From Cheilinus undulatus (taxonomy: Eukaryota > Chordata > Actinopteri > Labriformes > Labridae): 64,000 nt of DNA. A model generated the notes under the pieces. It was given only the letters and a program-made list of their open reading frames with translations. It was not told the DNA's origin and searched no databases. Of the stretch, positions 29,640 to 43,300 are shown piece after piece; within the stretch, counting starts at the first letter, position 1, and every line of letters begins with the position of its first letter. A program made the position numbers and the translations under genes. The stretch lies in NCBI RefSeq assembly GCF_018320785.1, contig NC_054866.1, positions 37,425,000 to 37,488,999 on the forward strand, in the 5' to 3' direction.

Positions 29640-30550
29640 CATTAAACTTAGACATTGCAATAAAATTTTGCCCAAAAATTACATGCAATTCAAAGAAATT
29701 TTGAAACAAATTCCCCTAAAATGTTCTATTATATTCCCCCCAAAAATGTACAAACATGTTCCCCCAAATTCCATGAAGATGGCTGAAACTTTCTCTAAAC
29801 ATCCCCACACATTTCCTGAAATGAAAATTACATGGACAATCTTGAAAATGTTCAAGCAAATTTCCCCCTGAAATTTAGAAATACATTCCGCCAATTTCCA
29901 TGAAAATGACAGAGAATGACTCCAAACATCCTCACAAACTTCCCTGAAATTTCTATGAAAATTCCTTAAAAGTTCAAGGTACCCCCCCCCCCCCCCCAAA
30001 AAAATACAGTTTAACTCCCAAAAAGTGACAAATAAAGGAGCAAATTTCAAATTTACACAATTAAATTAAATTCCCCAATATTGAAATCCCTTTCCAGATT
30101 TCTATAAAAATGGCTGAAATTTTTTAAATAAGTGCCCCCCAAAATTCCCAATTTCCCATGACAATGGACAACAAAATGAAAGCAAATTCTCCAAAACTTT
30201 CAGTGAAACTGTCCAAAATTCATAAACAAAAAAACCTTTATTTCTATCTGAATATTTTAAATTTTCAAAACATATTCACTTAAGTATTCAAACATACTAA
30301 CAAAAAAAATTAATGAAATCCCTAAAAGTTTTAAAAGTCCCCCAAACAACCAAATAACTTTCCCAAATTCCCATGAAATTGGCAAATAAATAAAGAAAAA
30401 ATCAATGCACATTTCCCCGTAAACTTTCAATAAAACTCTTCAAAATTCATAGAAATATCTCCTAAATCTCCATGTAAATATTTAAAATTTTCAACCATAT
30501 TCACTTAAATTTCTTCGAACATTTCTGAAGATTTCATTGCAAATTCTTCC
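29640..30550. repeat. Degenerate AT-rich tandem array
   Basis: Recurring blocks such as AATTTCCATGAAAATGGC, AAACATCCCCAC and TTTCCCTGAAATT, with a loose unit near 120 bp (for example 29765-29885 and 29890-29995). ORFs here are by-products of the repeat. Confidence 0.6.
29982..29997. repeat. C16 homopolymer
   Basis: Sixteen consecutive C inside the CCCC/AAATTT-rich degenerate array. Confidence 0.95.
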
Positions 30551-31341
30551 AACTTTTAAAGCAAATTACTTGAAAAGGCATTCTGTACAATTATCTCTAA
30601 AATTGTAGTTGCAGAAATTGCTACTATGTTGCAGACAAGCCAAAATGTAATGTCCTCATAGGTGGATTTGCTGCTTGGGTTTAAACTGGGAAGCTGGGGT
30701 AAAACAAGCAGCTTCCTTGGACTAATCATGTCCAGACACAGGGAGGCAGTATTGTACTGATTTATTCTGTAGAAACTGAGTGTGAAACTCAGCCTTTCTC
30801 CACTCTCAGCTGTTTTCCAGAAACATTTAATCACTCAATTTGTCACATTTTCCTATTCATATGAATATTTCTTGCAGTTTTGCTCTGTTCATTGACTTCC
30901 CTCTTTGTCACATGTGTGTTCTTTCATGTTCTCCGGGTAAGAACATGAATGTATGAATTGGTTTCACTTAGACCTTAACTAAACCCTGATTTATGGATTC
31001 ACTAGAACTAGTATTTGTGTACCTTCATCGATAACATCTCCAGTCTGAGTTACCTTGAATTTAAGAGGCTTTTGTGTATTGTGTGACTGAGCTATTGTTG
31101 TAGAGGGCTTTGATCCTGTTCGTTATTTGCTCATCAACTAATTTATTCTTTCTTTGTTTCCACAGATGAGTAATACCAAAGTGGGGAAGAGAAGTGGATG
31201 AACTAGATTCCCCAGGCTTAATGGATGGATTGTATGACTAATTACTTACTGTACACTCTATGAGTCCAAGTGATTTCAAATATTTTCAAAATCAACCACT
31301 GAGGGTGTGTCTGCTTCAGCGTTACTACTACGGCATGCGGG

Positions 31342-34300
31342 ATGGGCCAAACTCGCTCCGATCTTTCGCATACCACCACCAACCCAGTCAGAACGAAATG
31401 GAAAGCAGGGGAGACGGCCCAGCGACTCCGTATCCACAGATTTAGGAGCGGAGAAAAGCGACGGGGTGACCAGTCAAACAGGAATCCGATGAAAAATAAA
31501 GTGCTGTCGTGTTTGGGAAGGAGAAAGCGAGACTCCAGTCAGACAGAGGCGGATTTTGGTTGCGGAAACAGAGCCGGAGATCCAGCAACGCGCTGCGAAC
31601 ACAGAGTAGGAAAGTTGCCGAGGGACGAGGTTACCTCGGCGGTAGGGGAACACAGATCATCCCCAGGTTGTTTTCAGACACAATCCGGCCTAGATGATAA
31701 TACGAAGGGTACTCAACACGCTGTGAACCGAGAGGCACTTGCTGGCCCGCCTGATGCGTCCGGTTTGGAAACGCGGAGCGGTGAAGCCAGCGGTGCGGGC
31801 TGTGAGGAGCCGAAACCCGGACGAGAGGACAATGCCTCGCACCCTCCGGCGAGGGCCATGGAAGACCTGACACCGGGGGGAAACAACCGGGACCATGCTG
31901 TATGTGAAGTCAGGGAATTAACGGGAAGGAGCAAGACTTCAGGCCTGCTCACCTCTGACCCCAACACTCGGACTAGCCTGACCGCTGATCAACCTCTGGA
32001 TCGCGGACAGTTAAGGGCCGAGAACGCGGATCAACCTCTGGATAGTAGACTGTTAACAGCCAAGCACGCTAAGGCCAAAATGACTAAAACGGACACTAGT
32101 GCCATTGCATGTCCACCCATAGCAGCCGGTGACCAAATAAACTACTGTCTGGTTGAAACCAAGAGCCGAGGACCCCAAGAAGAAGGACAAAGTTTCCCTG
32201 GAACCATACCAAAACTTATCATAACCAGAGATCCCAGTCCGACCCGCCCTCTGGAGACCCCAGCCCTGCTGGGTATCAAGGCAGAGCTCAGCACCGGCTC
32301 ATGTCTGGAGCCTCAGCCAGAAGATGAGTCTCCCTGCTGCTCGGACAGTGGCTGTGGTGGGTCCCCTTCGCTGATGCGACCAATTAGGAAGCTGTCCAAC
32401 TCCTCCTCCATCGGCTTGTCCTCAGCGTCATCGTTCGAGGAATCTGAAGACGACTACACCGGGAGCGATATTGAGCCCAGTCTGTCTCCTGCCCGGTCTC
32501 TGTGCAGCCCTGATGATGGGACAGGGGTAAGTGCTTTTCATGGTTGAGACAGACTTAGGCCAGTGAAATATATCAGTATTTAAGATCTACTCGTGGACTG
32601 ATGAACCAAATGTAGGGTAAGACTTGAGCTGGGTGATTCATCAGGTTTCAATTTCACTTACAAGTTTAGCTTCCTACAGTCATAAAAAACAAAATAATCC
32701 AATGGTTACTGTGTTGCGTTCCATGGACGCCATGTTTGGTCTATTGGTGTAGGTGTGTGTGGGAACAGAGTGAACCCCCTTTTCCTTTACTAACAGTGTG
32801 TGCTTAACCCCTCCCACTAAAACAGCTCTCATTTTTATTTAAGTGAAGAGCAGAGAGAACCACGGCACATTCCCTCTTAGGAAGCCATGGCAGATACATG
32901 GTTAGTTTGAAAATTTAGAGAGCTAAAGAAGGTGATAAAAAGACAGCCATTGATAAAAAAGGCTGTAACAGTCAGTCATATGGGACAGTTTCAGTTTTGT
33001 AGTTTGTCCTGAAATAATGCAGAATAGCAGGCAAAGATTTCCACATAGGCCACATGTCTCGTCGGACTTGGACTTTGTGTTTAAAGAACACAGGTTTTGG
33101 ATGCAATGTCTTTTTTATATGATACAGTCTTTGTTATTTTAATCATCTTTAGTATCACAAAGTACAGAAGCTTTAAAAACCTTTCATTTAAACCAAAAGC
33201 TGCCTTAACAGAAAGAGAGGACTGGCTCAATTGCATAAATACGTTAGTGCCTGTGTTTTTGGTAAGCAACCAATTGTCCAGTACTTGGGGCCAAGGACTT
33301 CTAGTTATGTTTCAGTGGTGTCAAAACAGGTAATTTCAGTTTACTAGAATAATATTGAAGTTCAATAATCTGGTATTGTGACAAATATTATATGTACAAA
33401 CAGAAGCACACACACCTATATCCTACTCTAGCTTTTGCCAAAGATGCTATTACTCATCAGATGTCTCAGAGGAGCATGACAGCACACATTGATTTCCATG
33501 TTATTTTTTTTTTTACAGCTTATGCACTAAAATACACATTGTGCAACAACAACCACATAAATTGCTGTCAGATGACAAAGGCTGTTGCTTCCTTGTCATC
33601 ACCTATGTCTCATTGATACTTCCATATCCTCCATATTTTTCTCCTTGAAGTGCTCATTAGTTAAAATGGAGAAAACAAAGCTCAGGAGGTTAATCATACA
33701 GAGTATGTCTGGAGTGATGTTGTGGATATTCTTCTTTAAATACCTATATTAAAGAGCGTTTCATTTTTTTGATGTATGCCTACAAGCTTTAATTTCTGTG
33801 ATATAGGAATACAACCAGTATTACATTAAGGAGGAAAGTGTTTTATCCCTCCAAACCCAGCCTTTTTCCCCTGGACCCTCATGGCTCATGATCACATGGC
33901 TTTGATGAGCTCAGCCGCAGGACCATTCAGACTCTGTCCGCAGGCATTTTTAAATAATTAGTCATCATGTTACTGCCCCCCTCCCCAACTCAGAAAACAA
34001 TTCTTACAGATGATATAGGAGCAGTCCAGGAGTTAGTTAACACCCCCATTGGTTCAGGCTTTTCCTCTCCTCCAGACATGTGAGGCACTTTGAATTTTCC
34101 AAATAGGAAGTTGTGTTATTTCTCCCTCCGGGTGAGCAGACTTTGAAGCACTGTTGTCTAGGACTGGCCAGAATAAGTGTTAAAACAGGATGCATCCACT
34201 GGAGATTAACTTCCAGTAAGTCCGTTCAGGTTTTCTGTCCAGGCCATGAAACTGGACATGTGTACTGCAAGTTGTTTTTCTATCCAAAATTAAAAACCTG

Positions 34301-37300
34301 GCTGAGCTCATATTAGTCATATTTTTTGACAGTCAAGAGCCAGACATTTTCCACAGGGTATGGTCCACCCCTGTCTGCAGTTTAATTTCCCTTTTCCAAA
34401 GAAAGACATGACATAGAGGAAATAGGACAAGATTAAGATCCAATTTATTTTGATGGTTGACCATTTAGAGTTCCTGCTTATCCTGATGGCACTGTCATTG
34501 ATTTATATCTCACATTCTTAATCCCTCAGATACATCAAACATGGTTATTGTGAGGTGGAAAAACAGCTATTTAACTTTTTTCTTAAAGAAATAAACAGAT
34601 TTATTCCTTTACATAAATAACAATCTGATTTACATAACTTTAAACTGTTGTCCTTTAGCTGTTCATTAGTGAGCCATTAAATCTAATGAAATATTTAACA
34701 TGTGCCTGGATATGCACAGCAATGTTTGAATATGTCACATTACCAAAAAAAAAATTATTCAACAAAACTTAAACATACATTTTCTCATAAAGTCAGCTTC
34801 TCTACTGTTTTTGACCTCAAGGATTTGTCATCATAATCATCCTGTTGTATGTTGTACAGGTTCACATGATCAATTATAAGTCTTGTATTCTTGCTTTAAG
34901 GGGAGTGACAAATGATTAAAATAATTGCAAATTAATCAGCCAATTATGTTAAAAGAAAAGAAAAAGGGAAAAGCCTAATTTCCCAGAGTCAAAGGTGGCA
35001 TCTTCATGAGTACTGTGATGTCTGGCAGTAGTTTGAAGCACATGTTGCTGCATTTTACAGTGACATAAAAAAGAAAATTGCTGAAACATAAGGGTTTTTA
35101 CTCAAAAATGCCCAGAATATTCCCATAATTCTTTGGTAATTTGGTTGAGGTTTAGTTCTATCCACAGTTTTTCTCCATATTTGATTTCTTCTGATAGTAT
35201 TTTTATTTTTTGATATGGTATGATATGGTTTGAGGTGTCACAGAGTGAATTTATGTCCAAAGTTAAGGTGTCATGAATACCGATAAAGAATAGTAACTCC
35301 CATCATGCATTTACTCTCTTGTTGAGTGAAGTCATGAGAGTCTTTTCATCACATACCCCCAAAGGACACATCTTTTTTTTTGGCTCCAAGTTACATTAAT
35401 GACGATCAGCAGGTCAGTGGACAGAGTGATCTCCAGGCTATTACACTAAGAGTCCGGAAATGAGCAACCTGAGGAGTTGCACTTGAGCTGTTGTAACAAG
35501 CAGGATGACGCTACCCTGTGGTTTCTGATAAGAGCTGGCTTTTAATGACCATGTTTTGTCCTCTTTCGGTTGAGTTACAGCTCTGTTGTCCGTTGTACCG
35601 TAACTCATAAAGCAAGGGTGTGCTTTTTTTTGTTACTGGCTTTTAAAAGCAGCAGCCATGATGTCTACTCCCAGCCAAACCAGTTGAGATTAGTACACTC
35701 ATGACGCGCGCAGGTACTTGCTCAAACATGCATACTCAGAGACACACAAATGCAGCGATTGCGTCTTGCATTCAGAGTTCAGTGTGTGTGTCATGGAAAA
35801 TTGGGCTGAAGGCAGAGCAGGTTGCTAAGCGACGTCTTTGCCTTATATGGTACTTTTTTTATACTCCTCGTCTTGTTCTGTTTCTGACACAGACAGTATC
35901 TGCTCTGTCCCTGACGTTTGAATGTTAGCATTGCATTCCTTCAGATGTCTTCTCAGCCAACACTGCTGATGTTATTCTGAATATTTATTACTGAAAAACC
36001 TCTTTATGAGACACTTTTTCTCCCCCTACACAGCCAGACAGAAAAGCTTAATATTTTGTCCCTGAAACCCTGTGAGACAAACAGTGGAACAGATATATAA
36101 GAGGAAAATGAGAGTGGAGACAGACAAAAACAGAAACTTTGAACACATAGCCTACACGTGATGACTCTTTCATCTACAATTGTAGTCTTGTTTTCTGTGG
36201 CAACAATTATTCAAAGTCCCACACAAAACTCCCACAACACTTGCACACAAAATTCATGCTGCAGAGCAACAGCCAAAGATGTGTTTTCTGTCAGGATTCA
36301 CATTTATACAGTCATTATTTCCAAAGCTTGAAGTATAATAAACTCCAAAGGTTGTATTGCTTTATGTTTATCACACTTTTACAAGAAATCATGAATTCAA
36401 GATGCAGTTAAAGTTGAATAACATTTGAAAGTGTATTTAATGGACTAAATAAAAATCTGAGGGTTTTTCTTTATCACTTCAGGGTTTAAACTGCATTTAC
36501 TATTATTACCCTGACCTGCTAAGGGACTGGAGATTAAGGGTTGACCAGTTATCAGCCTGGCTATTAATACTTGTCATTAGGCTTGTGTGTGTATATATCC
36601 TTTTTTGCCAGTTGCTGATAGAATTAATTAATTAAAAAGCGGGTGAGAAGTGTCTTACCCTCTGGTTTGTTTCACTCTTCACAGTCTCACCACAACACTA
36701 TCTGATTGGCTAGGTGTCACACAAGTACAAGCCAATCAACAGTAGGGACTGAGGTTCACTGACGCAATTAGCGTTTGGCATTAATTCCTGCTTTACTGTA
36801 AGGGGCTAAAATCTGTGGTATTTCATGGGGTATTACAATTGTAGTTTTTCAGTATGGTCAGTGGGTGTTGCTGCATGGCTGCAGCTTAGCTTGGATACTA
36901 TGGATTTTATGTCCGGGTCATGTGTGTGATCCCTAAAGGGCTGAGAAGCACAATTTATTTTTCACTTTGAGTTGAAGGATTATGTCATTGTTTTCTATGT
37001 TATTGACATTGTTTACGTCGTTGCCTTGGAAGATTTATAAAATGAACTTGTTGTAAATGTACTACTGCTTGAGTGAACATCAGCAAGGACACAGAAACAC
37101 CCTCAGGTAAAGATGTTTGCAACCTGTAGCCTTGGCACTTCAGCCAGGTCACTTCAGGATCAGACAGCTCATTGTGTGATTTTCACTTCCTAAATACCCA
37201 GATATGATTTTTGAATGAAGAAGAGGGCATTTTAAAAGATAAAGCACATAAATTTACATGAATAAATAAGACTTACGGAGGGGCCATTAGCTGGATTGTT

Positions 37301-40300
37301 GGGGGAAGCCACTCGTTTTTCTGCAGACAGGCCTGTTGGTAGGCATTGGATGTCTTTGTACCGTTAACATGTTGGTACCAGATTTTGATTGTTGATGCTA
37401 TTACAAATCATCATGGCTGAGGAACAGTTTTAAAGGGACATAGTTTTAAAACAGCATGAAATTGAAGTAATCCTCTTATTTGAACTTGAGTAAATGGACT
37501 TGGATTCAGTCCACCAGTGACGTTAAATGGTCAGAGAAAACAACTACTACTAATTGTAAATGTTGCAAGACTGTTGCTCCTTTATGGATCAAGGATTATT
37601 TGCTGTCTGACTAATCAAAGCATTAAACAATGACCCAATAGATAAGAACACAATGTTAAGGAAGTTGTAAACAGGAATTTTGTTCTTATTCCATGAAAAG
37701 ATTCTCTCAGGAGGTGTCTAGTTTTCACATACAGTTATGTTATATCAATACAATAGCAAATTTTAATTACCTTTGAGATCAATTGCTCTGTTGTTTTGTT
37801 TTTCAAAGCAATTTTTAAATCTGAAAAGTAAGCTAAAAGTATTGAAAACGATTTTTTAAAAACGTGCATCAAGATAACATAATGATAATGCTGTTTAGTT
37901 TCACACCTGATGCAGAACTTTTGATATTTGGAGCTATTAAGCTCTGAAATGTTAAAACAGAGGATCTGAGCATATCGAGATTTTTAAATGGAGCTAAAAT
38001 TTATTTGTTCATTTTATGGAGTACGTAATAATTTTTACAATTATTAGTATTATAACAATTATTGTTCGGTTTTATACTCTTTCTTATTTTATTCAAATTT
38101 AAATTTTTTATTTGGGTTTTTGGGGATTTTGTCTATCTCTAGTTATGATCATCTACTCTGTCCAATTTTATAGTCTTTTAACTATTTGGGATTTTATTTA
38201 TTGATTTGTCATTATAGATTCATTATATTTTACTAATTTAAATATTTCCTATTTCAATAATAATTTCTTTAATTCTTATGGCTTTTATCTCTGTCTCTTT
38301 TTGTTTTATTTGTGTAATTGCTTTTTTCTTCTTTTTCTTCTTTTTTTTTTAGATATATTTGGGTAATTTTCGTGCCTTTATTCACAGAAAGAAGAACAGT
38401 GGATAGGTTCAGTAATAGGCTGTATGTACATGGGGCACAACCTAACCATAAGGCTATTAGCACCTCTGTTGTCTGTGTTTGAATCATCCATCTTTTTAAT
38501 TATTTTATTGAATTATTTCATCTTTTTGTTTATCCCTTTTTAATGTCCTGTAAAGCACTTTAAACTGCAAATGATTTTGTTTGAAAGGTGCTATGTAGAT
38601 AAAGTTTGGTTGATTGATATTCCACTGATTACAGTAAAGACAAGAGGATGAAAGGTAATCCTTTGAAAGGAGAGATATCAGCAAAAAAAGGTTTTATGTT
38701 TTCCTTTATTGATGCATGAAATTATCATGATTTTTAACATTGTGATTAACTGTACCAGCAGTGATATGTACTGTAGACACAATGAGTATTTCAACCTCAG
38801 ACTGTTCAGACTCACAGAAAATCTTCAAAACCATCAGCCATGATGACTTTTATTCTTTTTTTTTCAGCCAGTTTCTTTGTGAGGAAGAATTTTCAATGAG
38901 ATTTAAAAGCTCCTATATTTTCTGCACGCAACAGCCCACCACAGTCGAGCTGCTCTTAGACCTGTGTTAGGGGAAAGGGATGTGGTTTTCTAAAGTCGTT
39001 TAGAGAGAGGAGCTTTGACAGTACCTGAAAACACCCAGTAGTGTATGCACATGTCGGCCCTCCTGTAGATAATGATAGTTGTCTGACAGGTTCTGGTTTG
39101 CCTTTACACATGTGTCCACACACACCTCTGTAAGTTACACAGTACTGAGGAATTTGTCATGAAGACAAAAGGAAGAGAGCATTAGGAGGGTATGGGAAGC
39201 TCTGTTGTCCTCCTTTGCCCCTCCTCTTGCCGGTCAGTCATGAATCCGGCAGGAGACTGGCTCAGCGTGGGGCTCTGGATTGGCCATGCAGGGATTAGGG
39301 GATGAAAGGGAGAGAGGAGCAGAAGAAAGGTTAGAGAGAGGAGACAGATCATTGTGTGGAGGTTTGTGCCTTCAGGGGGAGACTAGGTATGATTCAGGGG
39401 AAGAATTTAACGGAAAGAGGGCTAGTTCAAACAGGAAGATGATACAGAATAGATAAAAATGGCATCTTTAAGTAAGCTACATGACAGCAAAGACCATTAT
39501 GGTATTGAGAAAGTGTTACGAGAGGAAGGGAGGAGTGACAGGATGTTGAAACAGGAGAAAATTTGAATGGGGTTGTCAGAAGGAGAAGGGGGTCATTGTG
39601 AAAAAGAAGTACAAGGAGGATTATTTACCAGGCAACACAAGCTTCAGTTTACAGACCGACTGGAGCTGGAATAAGGCTGAACATTAGCAAGGAGCTAACA
39701 GCAGACTCAGTTAGAGGGTGATAAATGGTTGTGAGGGATCTCAGGACAACAGGGAGGCACACATCACTGGTGGTGCTCGCCCGTGGAGACCCTGCGCTGA
39801 TGGTGCGGAGTATTTTGTGCTGGTTGCGTTCCCGCTTCGTTTCTGGAGCCGTGTGTGCTTGTGTCAGCGCCTGCCTCCTCCTCCACTACTGCTCTGTTTG
39901 CCAGGTAGGAGGAATAGAACAGCAGATTTATCAACAACAGATTTAGATTCAGTCCACCATGGCTTCGAGTGTTGCTCACTAACGTCACACTCAGTGAGGA
40001 CAGATTATATCAAATGCTGGTGGCAGGTTTTGCGTATTCAAATGTTGTGATTGGTATGGCAGTCTAATGTTACATTATGTGACGGTTTGTCGGACACACA
40101 GTATGCAGTTAGTCCTGTGTGATGATCTCTTTATCTGGGTTAAGTAGTGAGTAAGCCAACCTGCAGGATCATCATGCTTCAGGCTGTCATAGTTGACAGT
40201 CTCACCATTGAATTTTGTTGTTTTTATTGCAAGAACACACTCATCTGCCTATTTATTAGGTACACATGACTACAACTAGAAAACGGTGCATGAGCAGTGC

Positions 40301-43300
40301 AATAAACACCTAACATTTGATATATTTATATAATAGTCATTTTAGCAACAGATATAAACTGGCATCTGATTTTGTTGTTTATGTGTTTTAATAAGTGTGC
40401 ATTTATGGAAAACCAGAGCATATAAGGAAAAAGTGTCTACTTAAAAAATCCTGAATCCTTCTGGCATGGGGTCTTACATTACGTCGAAGACCAGGGAGTA
40501 CATGTTACTTTGTAAATATGCTTAAAACATATAAACCTTTAACGATACTTGGGATGAACAATATTGACTGAACGGTATTGGTATCAGTAGATATGAAAAT
40601 TTCTTATATTGGCCACATGTACAAACAAATTTGCAGCGTTTTAGGCAGGACAAACAGACCTACAATACAGTACTGCACACACCCATGTTAAAATTCTGAT
40701 TTTTATTGCTGAGATCAACACATTTACAGCCTAGTCCATACAATTTATGTCTGTAGTTCATGTTTTTAATTTAATGGGCTAACACTGTACTATAAATAAC
40801 CAACTAGCTGTTTAAGTTGAACCCTCTGAGACCGAGGTTGTCTTACAGGTTATTAAAAGTTCACCAACGTTTGATCCATAAATCGTAGCCACTTACGTTT
40901 TTTTCCATTGAGGCCAGTCGTTGTGCCATTCCAGTGATGCTTCATGCTGTCCTAGCCCTTACAGAAGCTTTTCTAGTGAGCCTGGAAATTTGTTGCCTTT
41001 CCAGTGTATCTAAGGATTAAATCCACACTTGTGTGTATTATAGTGGATGTCTTTTTATCAATTTTTAGCCAATTTTTAATCATTTTAGCCACTAGCTTTA
41101 CATGCCAACCACCATATTGTATCCCACAATGCTTTGTGAAGGTCTGTGACAACCAACGGCAGGCTGTTCAATGGCTGCGTCATGCTTTGTCCACCTGTGC
41201 ATCTATGACCGCACAGCTCATGAAAGAGACTGCCTGAATAGCTTATAATGGAGAGTAACAGAGCCCGTGATATGTCCCTCTGTGTCACTTCAGACAGGAA
41301 CTGCTTCGCATGATGGCACAAAAGCGCCAATTTAAAAAAAAAAAGCAGAAGGATTTCTTTTTGTAATTATGTGAATATTTTGAAGATTTTTGTCACAGAA
41401 TATTTTTTTTCACTTTTTAGTCCCCAAGAGATGGAAGAACAAAAAATGTCTTGGTCATTGTTGCTCATTGTGTACCACACATGAAAATCGTAGTTTCAAT
41501 TTCTGATTAGTTCTTTCTTTTGTATTTGTACTGCAGCACTTCTATTCCTAAATCCCAGGTTGACGTGAAATAAAGGATGTTCAGAGCTTGACTGTGAACC
41601 ACAGGGTTGATGTTTTACAAGCTTTTTAAGACAATAGGCTCACGCCACGCAGGACAAAATGGTTAAAAAATATCCTAGGGTTTGAAGGCTTAAAGAAGGA
41701 TACCTGTTAGCATGTTTAGGGGCATGGCTGGTATGACTGCAAGCCAGTACAGTGTAGCTGTTTGTCATGGGGCTTAAGACCGATGTCATCTCTGATTCTC
41801 TCTTTTTCCCAGTTGATCTGAAGTTATTCTGAATCTGTGTTTTCACCATGGCAGCTGCCATGGATTGGTTTCAAAAGCCCCCGTCAGTAACCAATTGGCT
41901 CTACAAGCTATGTTTTGTTAAGTCTTGTTTTTGACTCTGGTAGCTGAACAGTAAGAATTCTTGGTGCCACTTTTATTGAGGACAAAATATGCATTATTTT
42001 AACAGTTACTACAAAACCTCATGAAAAAGGAAAGGGAACTTTCTGCATTGTTTGAGAGTTAAAATAGAAAATCACTGTAAAAACTGAACATAATTTAAAG
42101 CAATAAGATACATTCTTATTATGAACGCAGTTATATTCATTGGGTGCCTTTAAGTAATGATCTCTGTTGACTTTTTAGAAATACGGGTAAATAACCAAAT
42201 ATTATACTTTCAAAGTGATGTCAGCTATTTTAAGTTGATGCATCATTACAAACACAAGAGACATGCCCATCACTGAAATTCAAGCAGAGGGGACGAAAAA
42301 CTTTCCAAAAGGATGTTGTTGTGACACGAGTCTAAAAAAAGGTAGAAGTGAATGCCACTGAGAGCACAAAATGACGTCTGATTGAGATAAAGTGATGAAG
42401 ACGAGCACTGAGAGGTTGGACGTCCATTTGATTGTAAGTGGGGGGAAATAAAAATAACTAGTCTAAAGAAAGGCTGACAGCACATCCTTTTGCATCACAG
42501 CTTTGGGAATGAAGAGGGAGCTTATGAAACAAAGAAGGATGAAGTATTCTGTGTGTGATGCATACAGTATGTGAGTTATGAAAGCAGAGTTGGTGGGGGT
42601 TTAGCTGTGAGAGGCTATCTGTGACCTAAGTGTTTTAAAAAGCTCAGATGTGTGGGATGAAGACGGCAAAGATTGTACAGTTTGAAATGGAAACAACAGT
42701 TCAGAGCATTTCAAATACATAGAGAGAGATTTTCAGCATTTGTCATCTTTGAAAAACTCCTTTATGTTCAGAGAAGCATTAGCTGGTAATTTCAGCCGTA
42801 TGCTTTTGACCCAGCAGAGGAAGCATTAAGTTGTCAGCTCGAAGCAATTAGAGAGAGAGCCCGATCAGTGAAAGAAGAGAGGCTGGAGATCTGGGTGTCG
42901 GCTTCCTCTGTCACCCCACTGGTCTGTCACCCTTCACTGATTAAAAGAAACCAACATTATTGTGGTTTGACTGCAGAAATGTGTGGTTTGACAGAAAACT
43001 GCTATTTCAGGAGATTGTTTTCAGAGAACAACATCGAAGTTTTCCTTAAAAGTATTGACAATATGGACAAAACTATCTGGTGACACCAGCTATTTATTGA
43101 ATTTAGTTGTATAAAGCCCATCACCTGGCCATGTCGTCTCCGTTCGCAAACATTTGAGATAAAAAATGAGTCATCCTGAAGAGTTCAGTGACTTTAAGCT
43201 TGGTACTGTGAGATAAGACAGTTAATGAAATTTCATCCTTGCTGAATGTATAACAGTCAACTGTAAGTGATGTTATGAGAAAGTGATAGTGTTTAGGAAC

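Larger units (their letters stand above)
25317..31165. other. Gene-free region between gfm1 and itpkc
   Basis: Divergent promoters of gfm1 and itpkc should lie at its two ends. A donor-like TTCA|GTGAGT at 27340 with a 5' ATG (27285) could mark a non-coding first exon of itpkc joined to the acceptor at 31165, but this is weak. The rest is arrays, a MITE, a SINE tail and microsatellites. Confidence 0.4.

Noticed and set aside
29679-30050. 123-codon minus ORF and 67-codon plus ORF
   Set aside because: Both come from the degenerate tandem array and include the C16 run.
31631-31967. Minus-strand ORFs opposite itpkc exon 1
   Set aside because: Shadows of the GC-rich plus-strand coding exon.
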